From assembly GCF_028737315.1 (NCBI RefSeq), contig NZ_JAQZAO010000005.1, positions 186,001 to 250,000 of the forward strand: a stretch of 64,000 nucleotides of DNA, in the 5' to 3' direction. The DNA comes from Actinomycetospora lemnae (GTDB lineage: Bacteria; Actinomycetota; Actinomycetes; Mycobacteriales; Pseudonocardiaceae). Below are positions 32,067 through 40,694 of the stretch, piece by piece. Numbering within the stretch: position 1 is the first letter of the stretch; each line of letters starts with the position of its first letter. A model generated the notes under the pieces. It had not been told where the DNA came from, did no database searches, and saw only the letters and a program-made list of their open reading frames with translations. Both the position numbers and the translations under genes were made by a program.

Positions 32067-33667
32067 GCACCCAGGTCGGGAGCCCCGCGCTCAACATCGG
32101 GATCTTCGCCCTCTTCGTCGTCGTGACGCTGCTGATCGTCTACCGGGTCAGCCGCGCGTCGAACACGGCCTCGGACTACTACGCCGCCGGCAGCTCGTTC
32201 ACCGGGCCGCAGAACGGCATCGCGATCTCCGGCGACTACCTGTCGGCCGCGTCGTTCCTCGGCATCGCCGGCGCGATCGCCGTCAACGGCTACGACGGCT
32301 TCCTCTACTCCATCGGCTTCCTCGTCGCCTGGCTCACGGCGCTGCTGCTCGTCGCCGAGCTCCTGCGCAACGTCGGCCGCTTCACCATGGGCGACGTCCT
32401 GAGCTTCCGGATGCGCCAGCGGCCGATCCGCGCCGCCGCGGCCGTGTCGACGCTGCTGGTGTCGTTCTTCTACCTGCTGGCCCAGATGGCCGGCGCCGGC
32501 GGCCTGATCTCGCTGCTGCTCGGCGTGAAGAACACCCCCGGCACCCCGTTCGACGGCCAGTCCCTGGTCATCGCGGTGGTCGGCATCCTCATGGTCATCT
32601 ACGTGCTCTACGGCGGCATGCGCGGCACCACCTGGGTGCAGATCATCAAGGCCGCGCTGCTGGTCGTCGGCGCCGCGGTGATCACCGTCTGGGTGCTCGG
32701 CCTCTACGGCTTCAACCTGTCGAGCCTGCTCGGCGCCGCCGTCGAGAACACCGGCAAGCCGCTGCTCGACGCCGGCAACCAGTACGGCAAGACGCTGACG
32801 ACGCAGCTCGACTTCCTGTCGCTGGCCCTCGCGCTGGTCCTCGGCACCGCAGGCCTGCCGCACATCCTCATGCGGTTCTACACGGTGCCCACGGCCAAGG
32901 AGGCCCGCCGCTCGGTCCAGTGGGCGATCTGGATCATCGGCATCTTCTACCTGTTCACGCTGGTCATCGGCTACGGCGCCGCGGCGCTGCTGCCCCGGGG
33001 CACCCTGACCTCGGCCAACGTCAACGACGCGGCCCCGCTGCTCGCCTTCCAGGTCGGCGGCACGCTGCTGCTCGGCATCATCGCCGCGATCGCGTTCGCG
33101 ACGATCCTCGCCGTCGTCGCCGGTCTGACGATCACCGCCGCGGCCTCGTTCGCGCACGACATCTACGCGAACGTGATCAAGGACGGGAACCCGGAGCCGG
33201 GCATGGAGGTCAAGGTGGCCCGGCGGACGGCACTCGTCGTCGGCATCGTGGCCATCGTCGGCGGCATCCTCGCCAACGGCCAGAACATCGCCTTCCTCGT
33301 GGCCCTCGCCTTCGCGGTGGCCGCGTCGGCGAACCTCCCCACGCTGCTGTACTCGCTGTTCTGGCGGAGGTTCAACACCACGGGGGCGCTGTTCAGCATC
33401 TACGGCGGCCTGGCGATCTGCATCCTGCTGATCATCTTCTCGCCGGTGGTGTCGGGCGGACCGACGTCGATCTTCGGTGAGAGCGTCGACTTCGCGTTCT
33501 TCCCGCTCCAGAACCCGGGCCTCGTCTCGATCCCGCTGTCCTTCCTGCTCGGCGTGATCGGCACGATGATCGGCTCCCGTGAGCCGGTCAACGAGGTCAA
33601 GTTCGCCGAGATGGAGGTCCGGTCGATGACCGGCGCGGGCGCGTCCCGCGAAGCGGTCGACCACTAG
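32063..33667 (+). CDS. actP: Cation:acetate-type symporter (ActP family)
   Basis: 534 residues, about 13 membrane helices. The N-terminal ASDYYAAGSSFTGPQNGIAISGDYLSAASFLGIAG and the LPHILMRFYTVPTAKEARRSV loop are close to canonical ActP. It imports acetate or other short monocarboxylates with sodium. Forms an operon with DUF485 and ends in a clear terminator. It is the second symporter set in 4 kb, closer to the classic form than the upstream one. Confidence 0.9.
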   Translation: MSTQVGSPALNIGIFALFVVVTLLIVYRVSRASNTASDYYAAGSSFTGPQNGIAISGDYLSAASFLGIAGAIAVNGYDGFLYSIGFLVAWLTALLLVAELLRNVGRFTMGDVLSFRMRQRPIRAAAAVSTLLVSFFYLLAQMAGAGGLISLLLGVKNTPGTPFDGQSLVIAVVGILMVIYVLYGGMRGTTWVQIIKAALLVVGAAVITVWVLGLYGFNLSSLLGAAVENTGKPLLDAGNQYGKTLTTQLDFLSLALALVLGTAGLPHILMRFYTVPTAKEARRSVQWAIWIIGIFYLFTLVIGYGAAALLPRGTLTSANVNDAAPLLAFQVGGTLLLGIIAAIAFATILAVVAGLTITAAASFAHDIYANVIKDGNPEPGMEVKVARRTALVVGIVAIVGGILANGQNIAFLVALAFAVAASANLPTLLYSLFWRRFNTTGALFSIYGGLAICILLIIFSPVVSGGPTSIFGESVDFAFFPLQNPGLVSIPLSFLLGVIGTMIGSREPVNEVKFAEMEVRSMTGAGASREAVDH

Positions 33668-33680
33668 TCCCGCACGCGCC

Positions 33681-33717
33681 GGAGCCCGTCCGTCCCCATC
33701 GGGGCCGGGCGGGCTCC
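33681..33717. terminator. Hairpin terminator after the ActP operon
   Basis: Outer arms GGAGCCCG/CGGGCTCC and an inner CCCC/GGGG pair form an interrupted stem 14 nt after the stop codon; no T tract. Confidence 0.65.
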
Positions 33718-33783
33718 GTCGTGTCGGCCGGGGTGGGTGTGCGCTCACGGCCGCCTCGCCGGACCTGTGATGGGATGGGCACC

Positions 33784-34113
33784 GTGAGCCACCCCGGACC
33801 CCCCTCGGTCGGACCCGGCGAGATCCCGCCCGGCGCCACGCTGCTCGACGTGCGCGAGGACGACGAGTGGGCGGCCGGGCACGCGCCGGACGCGGTGCAC
33901 CTGCCGATGTCGCAGATCACCGGGCGGCTCGACGAGATCCCGGACGGCCCGCTGGCCGTGGTGTGCAAGGTCGGGGGCCGGTCGGCGCAGGTCACCGCGT
34001 TCCTCGTCCAGCGCGGGCACAAGGCGGTCAACGTCAGCGGCGGCATGCTGGCCTGGGAGGCCGAGGGGCGGCCGATGACCGCCGAGGGCCCCGGGCCGGC
34101 GGCGGTGATCTGA
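33784..34113 (+). CDS. Rhodanese-domain protein
   Basis: 109 residues, a single rhodanese domain with the active-site loop CKVGGRS (Cys nucleophile) and the N-terminal TLLDVREDDEWAAGHAPDAVHLP block. It would transfer or relay sulfane sulfur. GTG 33784 lies 7 nt after TGGGAT, a weak -10 box; ATG 33775 in the same frame is an alternative. The DUF4328 gene starts 10 nt downstream. Confidence 0.85.
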   Translation: MSHPGPPSVGPGEIPPGATLLDVREDDEWAAGHAPDAVHLPMSQITGRLDEIPDGPLAVVCKVGGRSAQVTAFLVQRGHKAVNVSGGMLAWEAEGRPMTAEGPGPAAVI

Positions 34114-34123
34114 GGGCCGCGCC

Positions 34124-35164
34124 GTGACCTGTCCGCGGTGCGGGCGGCCCCAGCCGCCCCCGGACGCGCCGGGGGCGCCGCGCGCGGGCGCGACGCGGTA
34201 CTGCGTGCACTGCGGTCGGGTCCTCGCGGGCGTGCGCTGGGTGGCGCTGCCGCCGGACGCGCTGCGCCCCCGCGAACCACGGGCCCCCCGCCGCCCGTAC
34301 ACCGGGCCCCCGCGCTACCGCGCGACCCCGCGCTGGAGCCTGCGCAGCTGGATGCCCGCGCCCGAGCCCGGCGCCGAGGGTGCGCTGCCGGCCCCGCCGC
34401 CGCGCGAGCCCGACGAGGTCCTGCGCCGCCGGGGCGGGCTGCTCGTCCGGGTGGCGACGGTGACCGCGGTGCTCGCCGGGCTCGGGGCGCTCGCCGAGGC
34501 CGTGCGCTACGGGCTGCTCGTCGCGAGCCGCAGCACGGCGCTCCCGTCCGGGCCGGTCACCGCCTCCGACGCGCTGGTCGCCCTGCTCGGCGTGCTCGCC
34601 CCGGCGGCGGCGCTGGCGACCGGCGTGCTGTTCCTGTGGTGGCTGCACCTGGCCCGCGGGATCACGGCGACCTTCTCGGGCACGCGCCCGGCGCGGCGGT
34701 TCCGGGCCGTCGTCGTCGGCAGCGTGCTGCCCGGCCCCAACCTCACCGTGCCCGGGTCGGCGCTCACCGAGCTCGAGCACGCCGCCTCCGGGCTGCCGCG
34801 CGACGAGCGCCCGCGCCCGTCGACGCCGGTGCGCCGCTGGTGGGTGGCGTGGGACGCGAGCGTGGTGCTCGGGGTCGCGGCCGTGCTGCGCGGGCTGGGG
34901 GCGAGCACCCAGGCGCTGGCGGACTCGGTGCTCCTGCACGCCATCGCCGACGTCGCGGCGGCCGTGGCGGCGCTCGCGACCGTCCGGGTCGTCACCCACC
35001 TCACCGAGCTGATCGCCCCGCAGCTGCGGCCCGCGGGGCGGGAGGCGGTGCTGGGGGTGGGGCCGGCCCGGTCCGCCGGCGGGGCGGCGTCAGCCGGTGC
35101 TGCCGAGGACGGCGATGCCGCCGGCGGCGGGCGGGGCCGTGGGGTCGGTGCCGAGGTCGGGTGA
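34124..35164 (+). CDS. Zinc-ribbon / DUF4328 membrane protein
   Basis: 346 residues. An N-terminal zinc ribbon (CPRCGRP and CVHCGRV) is followed by a Pro/Arg-rich stretch and about six membrane helices with RAVVVGSVLPGPNLTVPGS and RRWWVAWDASVVLGV, which are DUF4328 landmarks. Function of the family is unknown; it is often beside a rhodanese gene in actinobacteria. The C-terminal 25 codons overlap the 3' end of the ferritin gene on the other strand by 75 bp. Confidence 0.75.
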   Translation: MTCPRCGRPQPPPDAPGAPRAGATRYCVHCGRVLAGVRWVALPPDALRPREPRAPRRPYTGPPRYRATPRWSLRSWMPAPEPGAEGALPAPPPREPDEVLRRRGGLLVRVATVTAVLAGLGALAEAVRYGLLVASRSTALPSGPVTASDALVALLGVLAPAAALATGVLFLWWLHLARGITATFSGTRPARRFRAVVVGSVLPGPNLTVPGSALTELEHAASGLPRDERPRPSTPVRRWWVAWDASVVLGVAAVLRGLGASTQALADSVLLHAIADVAAAVAALATVRVVTHLTELIAPQLRPAGREAVLGVGPARSAGGAASAGAAEDGDAAGGGRGRGVGAEVG

Positions 35165-35641
35165 CATCTCGCGGGCGACGAAGTCCTCGACGTGGAAGAG
35201 GTTGTCGCCGGCGCGGCGCACGATGCGCAGGAGCGTGGTCATCGAGGCGACCTCCTCGACCTGCTCCTTGAGGTACCACTGCATGAACTGCTCGCCGAGG
35301 TAGTCGCCCTCGTCGCGCGCGGTGCGGGCCAGCGTCGCGATCTGGTCGGTGACCGTGCGCTCCTGGGCGAGCACGAGCTCGACGACCTGCTCCACCGAGT
35401 CGAAGTCGGCGCGCACGTCGTCGATGCCCGGGATGGACACGGGCAGGTCGTTGTCGAGGAGGAACTGCACGATGCCCATCGCGTGGTTCCGCTCCTCCAG
35501 TGCCTGGGCGTAGAAGTGCGCGGCCAGCTGGGGGAGGTCCTGGTCGTCGCAGTACACGGCCACCGCGGTGTACTGCTGCGAGGCCGTGAACTCGTTGCGG
35601 ATCTGCGCCCGGAGCAGCTCGTGGAACGTCGCGGCGGACAT
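35090..35641 (-). CDS. Ferritin (BfrB-like, non-haem)
   Basis: 183 residues, four-helix ferritin-like fold. Di-iron ferroxidase ligands are visible in RNEFTASQQY, EERNHAMG and, on the later helices, QVEE. The C-terminus is extended with a Gly/Pro/Ala tail as in actinobacterial BfrB. It stores iron as ferric mineral in a 24-mer shell. A leaderless promoter (TAGACT, 7 nt) fixes the start. Tail-to-tail overlap with the DUF4328 gene. Confidence 0.9.
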   Translation of the reverse strand: MSAATFHELLRAQIRNEFTASQQYTAVAVYCDDQDLPQLAAHFYAQALEERNHAMGIVQFLLDNDLPVSIPGIDDVRADFDSVEQVVELVLAQERTVTDQIATLARTARDEGDYLGEQFMQWYLKEQVEEVASMTTLLRIVRRAGDNLFHVEDFVAREMSPDLGTDPTAPPAAGGIAVLGSTG

Positions 35642-35648
35642 GCGCCCG

Positions 35649-35654
35649 AGTCTA
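35649..35654 (-). promoter_or_regulatory. -10 box of the leaderless ferritin promoter (TAGACT)
   Basis: On the minus strand TAGACT ends 7 nt before ATG 35641. Confidence 0.6.
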
Positions 35655-35671
35655 GGTGTTCCGCCCGGTCC

Positions 35672-37057
35672 TCAGGTGCGCGCCGAGCGCCGCCCGTGCT
35701 TGCCGCCCGACCGCGGCGCCGGGACCTCGGTGCTCGTGCGCCCCGCCGCCCCGTCGGCGACCGGGATCGCGCCCGACCAGCCGAACTGCTCGGTGTGGAT
35801 GCGCGCCGGTGGGACGCCGAGCTGGTCGAGGGCGGCGAGCGACCCGGCGGTGACCGACGGCGAGCCGCACACGAAGTAGTCGAGGTCGTGGCGCGCGGCG
35901 AGGTCGTCGGGCAGGACCTCGTCGAGCAGCTCGGCGTCGATCCGGCGGCCCTCGGTGCGCGTGACCCGCAGGTCGAGGCGCCGGGCGAGGGCGGTGAGCT
36001 CGTCGGCGAACAGTGGCTCGGTGCCGCGCTCGGCGAGGACGAGGCGGTGGGTACGGGTGTCACCGCCGTCGGCGAGGGTGCGCAGCATGCTCATCATCGG
36101 CGTGATCCCGACGCCGCCCGCGAGCAGCACGAGGCCCGCCGACCCGGGCGCCGCCGCGTCGGTGAACGAGCCGTGCGGGCCGTCGAGCCAGACCTTGCTG
36201 CCGGTGCGCAGCGTCGAGAGCAGGCCGGAGAAGTCGCCCTGGTCGCGGACGGTGAGCTCGAGGCGGCCGGTGACCCGCGCGCTCGACGCGATCGTGAACG
36301 GGTGCTCCTCGGTCCCGACCACCGCGCGGCGCAGGCGCAGCCAGACGAACTGTCCGGGCGAGAAGCGCAGGCCACCGCGGCGCAGGTGCACGGGGGCGAG
36401 CACGAGCGTCGAGACCGTCGGGCTCTCGCGGCGCACCCCGTAGACGACGTAGGCGCCCTGGCGGGAGAACAGCGGGCGCCACACCCAGCGGTGCGCGAGC
36501 ACCCCGAGCAGCACCAGCACCAGCGCCGAGAGCACGACGCGCATGACCGGGTCGGTGACGAGGTTGCCCAGCCAGAACACGTGCAGGCCGGCGAGGACGA
36601 GCGCCGCGGCGGCGAGCAGGACGTGCAGGCGCGCCCAGATCTCGTAGCGTGCGCCGGGCCGCCGGCCCCGGACCGCGACCAGCCCGACCAGCAGGAGCGC
36701 GACGACCGACGTCCACCCGGCCTTCGCCGCCTCCGTCGCCCGGAACGGGTTGAGCAGGATCGGGTGGTTGGCGACGGCCACGGCGAGGTGCAGGCCGACC
36801 AGGAGGATCGCCAGCGTCCCGAGCCAGCGGTGCAGGCCGATCACCTTCTCGACCCCGAACGCCCGCGTCAGCGAGCGCACGCGGCTCGGCACGACGACGA
36901 CCACGATCAGCAGGCTCAGGGCGAGCAGACCGAGCCCGACCGACAGCATCCCGAGCACCGAGGTCCCGCCGGCGCGAGCGGCCATGAGGGCGACGGGGAG
37001 CACCACGAGGGCGGCGAGCCCCGCCCCCCACAGCACACGGGTCAGCTTCAACGGCAC
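35672..37057 (-). CDS. Ferric-reductase-like membrane flavoprotein oxidoreductase
   Basis: 461 residues. Six membrane helices with GLHRWLGTLAILLVGLHLAVAV (histidines for haem ligation) form a ferric-reductase-like domain; the C-terminal half is a ferredoxin-NADP reductase fold: EEHPFTIAS binds FAD, GGVGITPMMSML and YFVCGSPSVT bind NAD(P)H, and EQFGW ends the protein. It moves electrons from NAD(P)H across the membrane, possibly for iron reduction next to ferritin (inference). The start GTG 37057 lies 8 nt after TACCGT; the longer frame upstream is a shadow. Confidence 0.82.
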   Translation of the reverse strand: MPLKLTRVLWGAGLAALVVLPVALMAARAGGTSVLGMLSVGLGLLALSLLIVVVVVPSRVRSLTRAFGVEKVIGLHRWLGTLAILLVGLHLAVAVANHPILLNPFRATEAAKAGWTSVVALLLVGLVAVRGRRPGARYEIWARLHVLLAAAALVLAGLHVFWLGNLVTDPVMRVVLSALVLVLLGVLAHRWVWRPLFSRQGAYVVYGVRRESPTVSTLVLAPVHLRRGGLRFSPGQFVWLRLRRAVVGTEEHPFTIASSARVTGRLELTVRDQGDFSGLLSTLRTGSKVWLDGPHGSFTDAAAPGSAGLVLLAGGVGITPMMSMLRTLADGGDTRTHRLVLAERGTEPLFADELTALARRLDLRVTRTEGRRIDAELLDEVLPDDLAARHDLDYFVCGSPSVTAGSLAALDQLGVPPARIHTEQFGWSGAIPVADGAAGRTSTEVPAPRSGGKHGRRSART

Positions 37058-37065
37058 GGCGCGGA

Positions 37066-37071
37066 ACGGTA
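37066..37071 (-). promoter_or_regulatory. -10 box of a leaderless promoter (TACCGT)
   Basis: Minus-strand TACCGT lies 8 nt before GTG 37057 of the flavoprotein gene. Confidence 0.55.
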
Positions 37072-37341
37072 GGCAGTGTCGATCAGTCGCCCCGGCGCGT
37101 CTGAGAACCGCGGGTGGTGTGACGCGACGACGGGCGCCCAGGGCGCGCCCACCCGCCCAAGCTTCCCCCGATCGGGGCAACCGGTGCTCCGTCTGCGGCT
37201 CGGGGTTCTCAGGTTCGTCAGGTCGTGTCCTCGGGGTGGACGGCGCACGGGGTGGTGCCAGCGTGGCGTCCATGCTGACACCCAACGTCAGGAAATCCCC
37301 CAGCTCGGACCGCCGCGCGCAGGTCCGGTCCACCGTGCAGG

Positions 37342-38190
37342 ATGCACCGCGTGATCCCGTCCTCGAGCACGTCCCGGTCGCAGCGGCGTCGACGGACCGC
37401 CGCGGTCCTCGCCCTCACGGCGGCGACCGCCGCGCTCGTCCCGCCGGTGCTGCGGTCCCTGCGGGGCGCGCCGCGGTTCGACCGCGCAGCTGCGGCGGCC
37501 GGGGTGTCGTCGCAGTTCGACCAGGACGCCGCGTCGTACGACCGCCTCGTCGGCGCCAACCCCGGCTACCACGAGCACCTGCGCCTCTCGGCCCGTCGCC
37601 TCGACCTCCCCGACCGCGGCGCCGGCGCCGTGCTGCTCGACGTCGGCTGCGGCACCGGGCTCTCGACGGCGGCGCTGCTCGAGACCTATCCCGAGGCCCG
37701 GATCGTCGCGGTCGACGCGTCGGCGGAGATGCTCGCCAAGGCCCGCGAGAAGGCGTGGCCGGACACCGTGCGCTTCGTCCACGCGCGGGCCGAGGACATG
37801 ACCGCCGCCCTGGCCGGCGAGGGCCCGTTCGACGGCCTGCTCGCCGCCTACCTCGTGCGCAACCTCCCCGACCGCGACGCCGGCGTCGCCGTGCTCGTCG
37901 ACCACCTCAAGCCCGGCGCCCCGATCGCGGTGCACGAGTACTCGGTCGCCGACTCCGGCTACGCCCGCGCCGTGTGGACCGCCGTCTGCTGGGCCGTGAT
38001 CATCCCGCTCGGCCGGCGCGTCACCGGCGACGCCTCGCTCTACCGCTACCTGTGGCGCAGCGTCCTCGCCTTCGACGGCCTCGCGCGCCTCGAGCAGCGG
38101 CTGCGCGACGCGGGGCTGCGCGAGGTGCACACCCGGCCCGTCGACGGCTGGCAGCGCGGGATCGTGCACACGGTGCTCGGTCGCCGCTGA
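37342..38190 (+). CDS. UbiE/COQ5-like SAM methyltransferase with N-terminal anchor
   Basis: 282 residues. A basic start and a hydrophobic segment (about 19-38) suggest a membrane anchor; the rest is a class I methyltransferase with motif I LLDVGCGTGLSTAALL, motif II IVAVDAS, and LAAYLVRNLPD in the UbiE manner. Probably methylates a lipid or pigment; the neighbouring Rieske gene of the DUF5914 type occurs in carotenoid clusters, which is suggestive only. A perfect hairpin follows the stop. Confidence 0.8.
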   Translation: MHRVIPSSSTSRSQRRRRTAAVLALTAATAALVPPVLRSLRGAPRFDRAAAAAGVSSQFDQDAASYDRLVGANPGYHEHLRLSARRLDLPDRGAGAVLLDVGCGTGLSTAALLETYPEARIVAVDASAEMLAKAREKAWPDTVRFVHARAEDMTAALAGEGPFDGLLAAYLVRNLPDRDAGVAVLVDHLKPGAPIAVHEYSVADSGYARAVWTAVCWAVIIPLGRRVTGDASLYRYLWRSVLAFDGLARLEQRLRDAGLREVHTRPVDGWQRGIVHTVLGRR

Positions 38191-38201
38191 TCGGCGTCGT
38201 C

Positions 38202-38224
38202 GCAGCGAACGTGCTGTTCGCTGC
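38202..38224. terminator. Hairpin GCAGCGAAC-loop-GTTCGCTGC
   Basis: Nine perfect base pairs with a 5-nt loop, 12 nt after the methyltransferase stop and between convergent genes, so it may serve both. A looser pair (AACTCCCCGTT and AACGGGGACTT) lies at 38238-38291. Confidence 0.6.
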
Positions 38225-38345
38225 CTCTACGCGGAGGAACTCCCCGTTCGCGTCCGCGGGGCAGCGGCTCGCCGAGTGATCAACGGGGACTTCGCGCGCC
38301 TAGAAGCAACGAGATACCCGTTCGCTCCGACAAACGCCGCGAGCC

Positions 38346-39353
38346 TCAGCCCCGGCGGCGGGCGGCGCGGACGGCGTAGGTCCGCTCGGCGTACTCGATG
38401 TCGTCGGTCCAGAGGCGCTTGGCCGCCCACTCCATCGCCGGCCGTACCAGCGCCTGGACCCGCCGGGCCTTCGCGAACCCCGGACGCGGGGAGTGGGCGA
38501 TCGTCGCCTCGACGACCGCGGTGCGGGGGCGGCCGTCGGGGTGGGGTGCCAGCGGCGTCGCGTGGGTCTCGACGACGCTGCCCGCGCCCTCGCCGTCGGT
38601 GATGTGCATGACGATCGTGCGCGGCTCCGGGCACGTGAACCGCGCGCGCACCGGCACGCCCCAGTTCCTCGTCAGCCGGAACGCGACGCGCAGGTCGAAG
38701 TGGTCGTCGGCCTCGGCGGCGTCGCGACCGGGCGCGCGCTCCACCCGCAGGTCGGCGAACGAGTGCGGGTGGAACCAGGCGCCGTGCCAGGGGTCGAGCC
38801 GGTTGGCGATGACGTCGGCGGGCTCGCACGTGCCGACCATCGACGCGACGGCCACGAGGCTCTCGGCCACCGGCGGGCGGGCGGGCAGGATCGGCGCGTC
38901 GGTCGGCTCCTCGCGCCCCACGGCGTCCAGACGCACCCAGGCCAGCGCCCCGTCGTCGTGGGCGGGCAGCGTGCGCCAGCCGGCGCGTCCCGACGGGCCG
39001 AGTGCGAGGCCGTGCCAGCGGCAGATCAGCTCGCAGCCCGACTGCACCGCCGTCGACATGTCCGCCCCGAGGTGCGGGCACGCGCCGGGCCCGGCGTGCA
39101 GCATCCCCTCGGGCGAGCGCCACAGCACGAGCTCGACGCCCGCGACGGTCGTGCCGAACGGGGTGCCGGTGCGGATGTCGCGGCTCGCGCCGACGACGTA
39201 CCAGTTGCCCGACGGCCGCGCCTGGGCGCGCGCCAGCGCGGCGTCGATGATCCCGACCTTGGCCTCGCGCCAGGTCGGCTCCATCGCCGCCCACTCCTGC
39301 CCGGACAGCCGCCGCAGCGGGTGGACCGGTTCGCGCCGTCGCGCCCTCAGCAC
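38346..39353 (-). CDS. Rieske [2Fe-2S] protein, DUF5914-like
   Basis: 335 residues. The Rieske cluster motif is ACPHLGADM followed by CRWHGLALG (Cys-x-His and Cys-x2-His). The C-terminal part contains PWHGAWFHPHSFADL, which may be a metal site in place of the usual mononuclear iron domain, as in DUF5914 proteins known from carotenoid gene clusters. Likely an oxygenase acting on a lipid or carotenoid; no crt gene is in the window to confirm it. The start GTG 39353 lies 7 nt after TAGCGT; the longer ATG start is rejected. Confidence 0.75.
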   Translation of the reverse strand: MLRARRREPVHPLRRLSGQEWAAMEPTWREAKVGIIDAALARAQARPSGNWYVVGASRDIRTGTPFGTTVAGVELVLWRSPEGMLHAGPGACPHLGADMSTAVQSGCELICRWHGLALGPSGRAGWRTLPAHDDGALAWVRLDAVGREEPTDAPILPARPPVAESLVAVASMVGTCEPADVIANRLDPWHGAWFHPHSFADLRVERAPGRDAAEADDHFDLRVAFRLTRNWGVPVRARFTCPEPRTIVMHITDGEGAGSVVETHATPLAPHPDGRPRTAVVEATIAHSPRPGFAKARRVQALVRPAMEWAAKRLWTDDIEYAERTYAVRAARRRG

Positions 39354-39360
39354 GCGCCGC

Positions 39361-39366
39361 ACGCTA
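39361..39366 (-). promoter_or_regulatory. -10 box of a leaderless promoter (TAGCGT)
   Basis: Minus-strand TAGCGT lies 7 nt before GTG 39353 of the Rieske gene. Confidence 0.6.
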
Positions 39367-39452
39367 GGCCGGGCGCCGTAGTGCCGCAGTGGGGAGACGC
39401 GGCCTGTGGCCGGACGCACGTGCTGCTGCGCCGAACGTGCGGCGTCAAGCGG

Positions 39453-40655
39453 TCAGACGAGCGGAGCCCGCTCCCACGGGCACGACAGGCAGCGGGGCCC
39501 GCCGCGCCCCGAACCGAGCTCGAAGCCCTCGATGGTCAGCACCTCGATCCCGGCCGCGGCGAGCTTCGCGTTCGTCGTCGTGTTCCGCTCGTAGGCGACG
39601 ACGCGCCCCGGCGACAGGGCGAGGGTGTTGTTGCCGTCGTCCCACTGCTCGCGCTCGGCGGCGATGGACTCCAGGCCGGTGTCGACGGCCCGCAGCGTGT
39701 CGATGCCCATGGCGCGCGCCGCCGCCGGGCGGAACGGCTCGGGGCCGGTGATGTGCAGGTGCTCGGCGCCGTCGGGCCGGATCGTCCACGCCTCGAGCCG
39801 GTCGAGCACGCCCGGGTAGATCACCATCGTGTCGACGTCGACCATCGTCGCCACCGTGTCGAGGTGCATCGTCGCCCGCCGCTGGGCGATGGGGACGGCG
39901 AGCACGGTGTGGGCGAGGCCGTCGGCGAACATCGCCCGGGCGAACGACTCGGCCCCCGCCGCGCTCGTGCGCTCGCCCACCCCGACCGCGAGCACGCCGG
40001 GCGCGAGCAGCAGCACGTCGCCGCCCTCGACCGCCGACGGGTCGCGCGGCGCGGTCGGGGCCACCACGCCCAGCTCGGGGTGGTGACGCTGCGCCAGCGC
40101 GACCAGCGACGCCTCCCGCCGCCGCGCGGGCATGCCCATCGACGAGGCCACGACGCGCGGCCCGACGCGCACCGACGAGTCGCGGGTGAACATGAGGTTG
40201 GGCAGCGGGTCGACGGCGAAGTCGTGCGGGCCCGCCATCGCGCGCACGAGCGAGCTGCCCGTCACCGCGAGCTCGGCGAAGGTCCGCCCGCCCACCAGCA
40301 CGTCCGCGAGCGCGGCGTCGTCGAGCTCGGCGAGCTCCGCGCGCACCGCCCCGCCCAGCTCGCGACCCAGGGTCCGCTCGTCGACGGCGTCGGCGATGCC
40401 CTGGTCCCGTGCGGCCGGGACCGCGGCGAGCGCCTCGGCCAGCACGTCGGCGAGCAGCAGCACCCGCACGCCCTCGCGACGCAGCAGGTCGGCGAAGGCG
40501 TCGTGCTCGAGCTGCGCGCGCTCGACCCACGGGATGCCGTCGAACAGCAGCCGGTCGGCGTTGCGGGGCGTCAGCCGCTCGAGCTCGGGGCCCGGGCGGT
40601 GGAGCACGACCGTGCGCAGGTCGCCGACCTCGGAGTCCACGTGTGGCACGTCCAC
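39453..40655 (-). CDS. arcA: Arginine deiminase
   Basis: 400 residues. [41 protein letters not shown] (catalytic His) and the C-terminal [11 protein letters not shown] (nucleophile Cys) are all present. It hydrolyses arginine to citrulline and ammonia. No arcB, arcC or arcD lies nearby, so it is not in a complete ADI operon here. Start GTG 40655 lies 8 nt after TAGGGT. It is divergent from an SDR gene with only 39 nt between start codons. Confidence 0.93.
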   Translation of the reverse strand: MDVPHVDSEVGDLRTVVLHRPGPELERLTPRNADRLLFDGIPWVERAQLEHDAFADLLRREGVRVLLLADVLAEALAAVPAARDQGIADAVDERTLGRELGGAVRAELAELDDAALADVLVGGRTFAELAVTGSSLVRAMAGPHDFAVDPLPNLMFTRDSSVRVGPRVVASSMGMPARRREASLVALAQRHHPELGVVAPTAPRDPSAVEGGDVLLLAPGVLAVGVGERTSAAGAESFARAMFADGLAHTVLAVPIAQRRATMHLDTVATMVDVDTMVIYPGVLDRLEAWTIRPDGAEHLHITGPEPFRPAAARAMGIDTLRAVDTGLESIAAEREQWDDGNNTLALSPGRVVAYERNTTTNAKLAAAGIEVLTIEGFELGSGRGGPRCLSCPWERAPLV

Positions 40656-40663
40656 GGTCGGCG

Positions 40664-40669
40664 ACCCTA
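40664..40669 (-). promoter_or_regulatory. -10 box of the leaderless arcA promoter (TAGGGT)
   Basis: Minus-strand TAGGGT lies 8 nt before GTG 40655; it is only 12 nt from the opposing -10 box of the SDR gene. Confidence 0.6.
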
Positions 40670-40681
40670 GGGCGGCCGCTC

Positions 40682-40687
40682 TACTGT
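40682..40687 (+). promoter_or_regulatory. -10 box of the leaderless SDR promoter (TACTGT)
   Basis: TACTGT lies 7 nt before ATG 40695. The two divergent -10 boxes face away from each other across 12 nt, so the -35 region of each promoter falls in the other gene. Confidence 0.6.
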
Positions 40688-40694
40688 GCGCGCC

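Noticed and set aside
39458..39476. GAGCGGAGC near the arcA stop as another repeat copy
   Set aside because: It codes the conserved arginine deiminase C-terminus and matches only 9 bases of the element.
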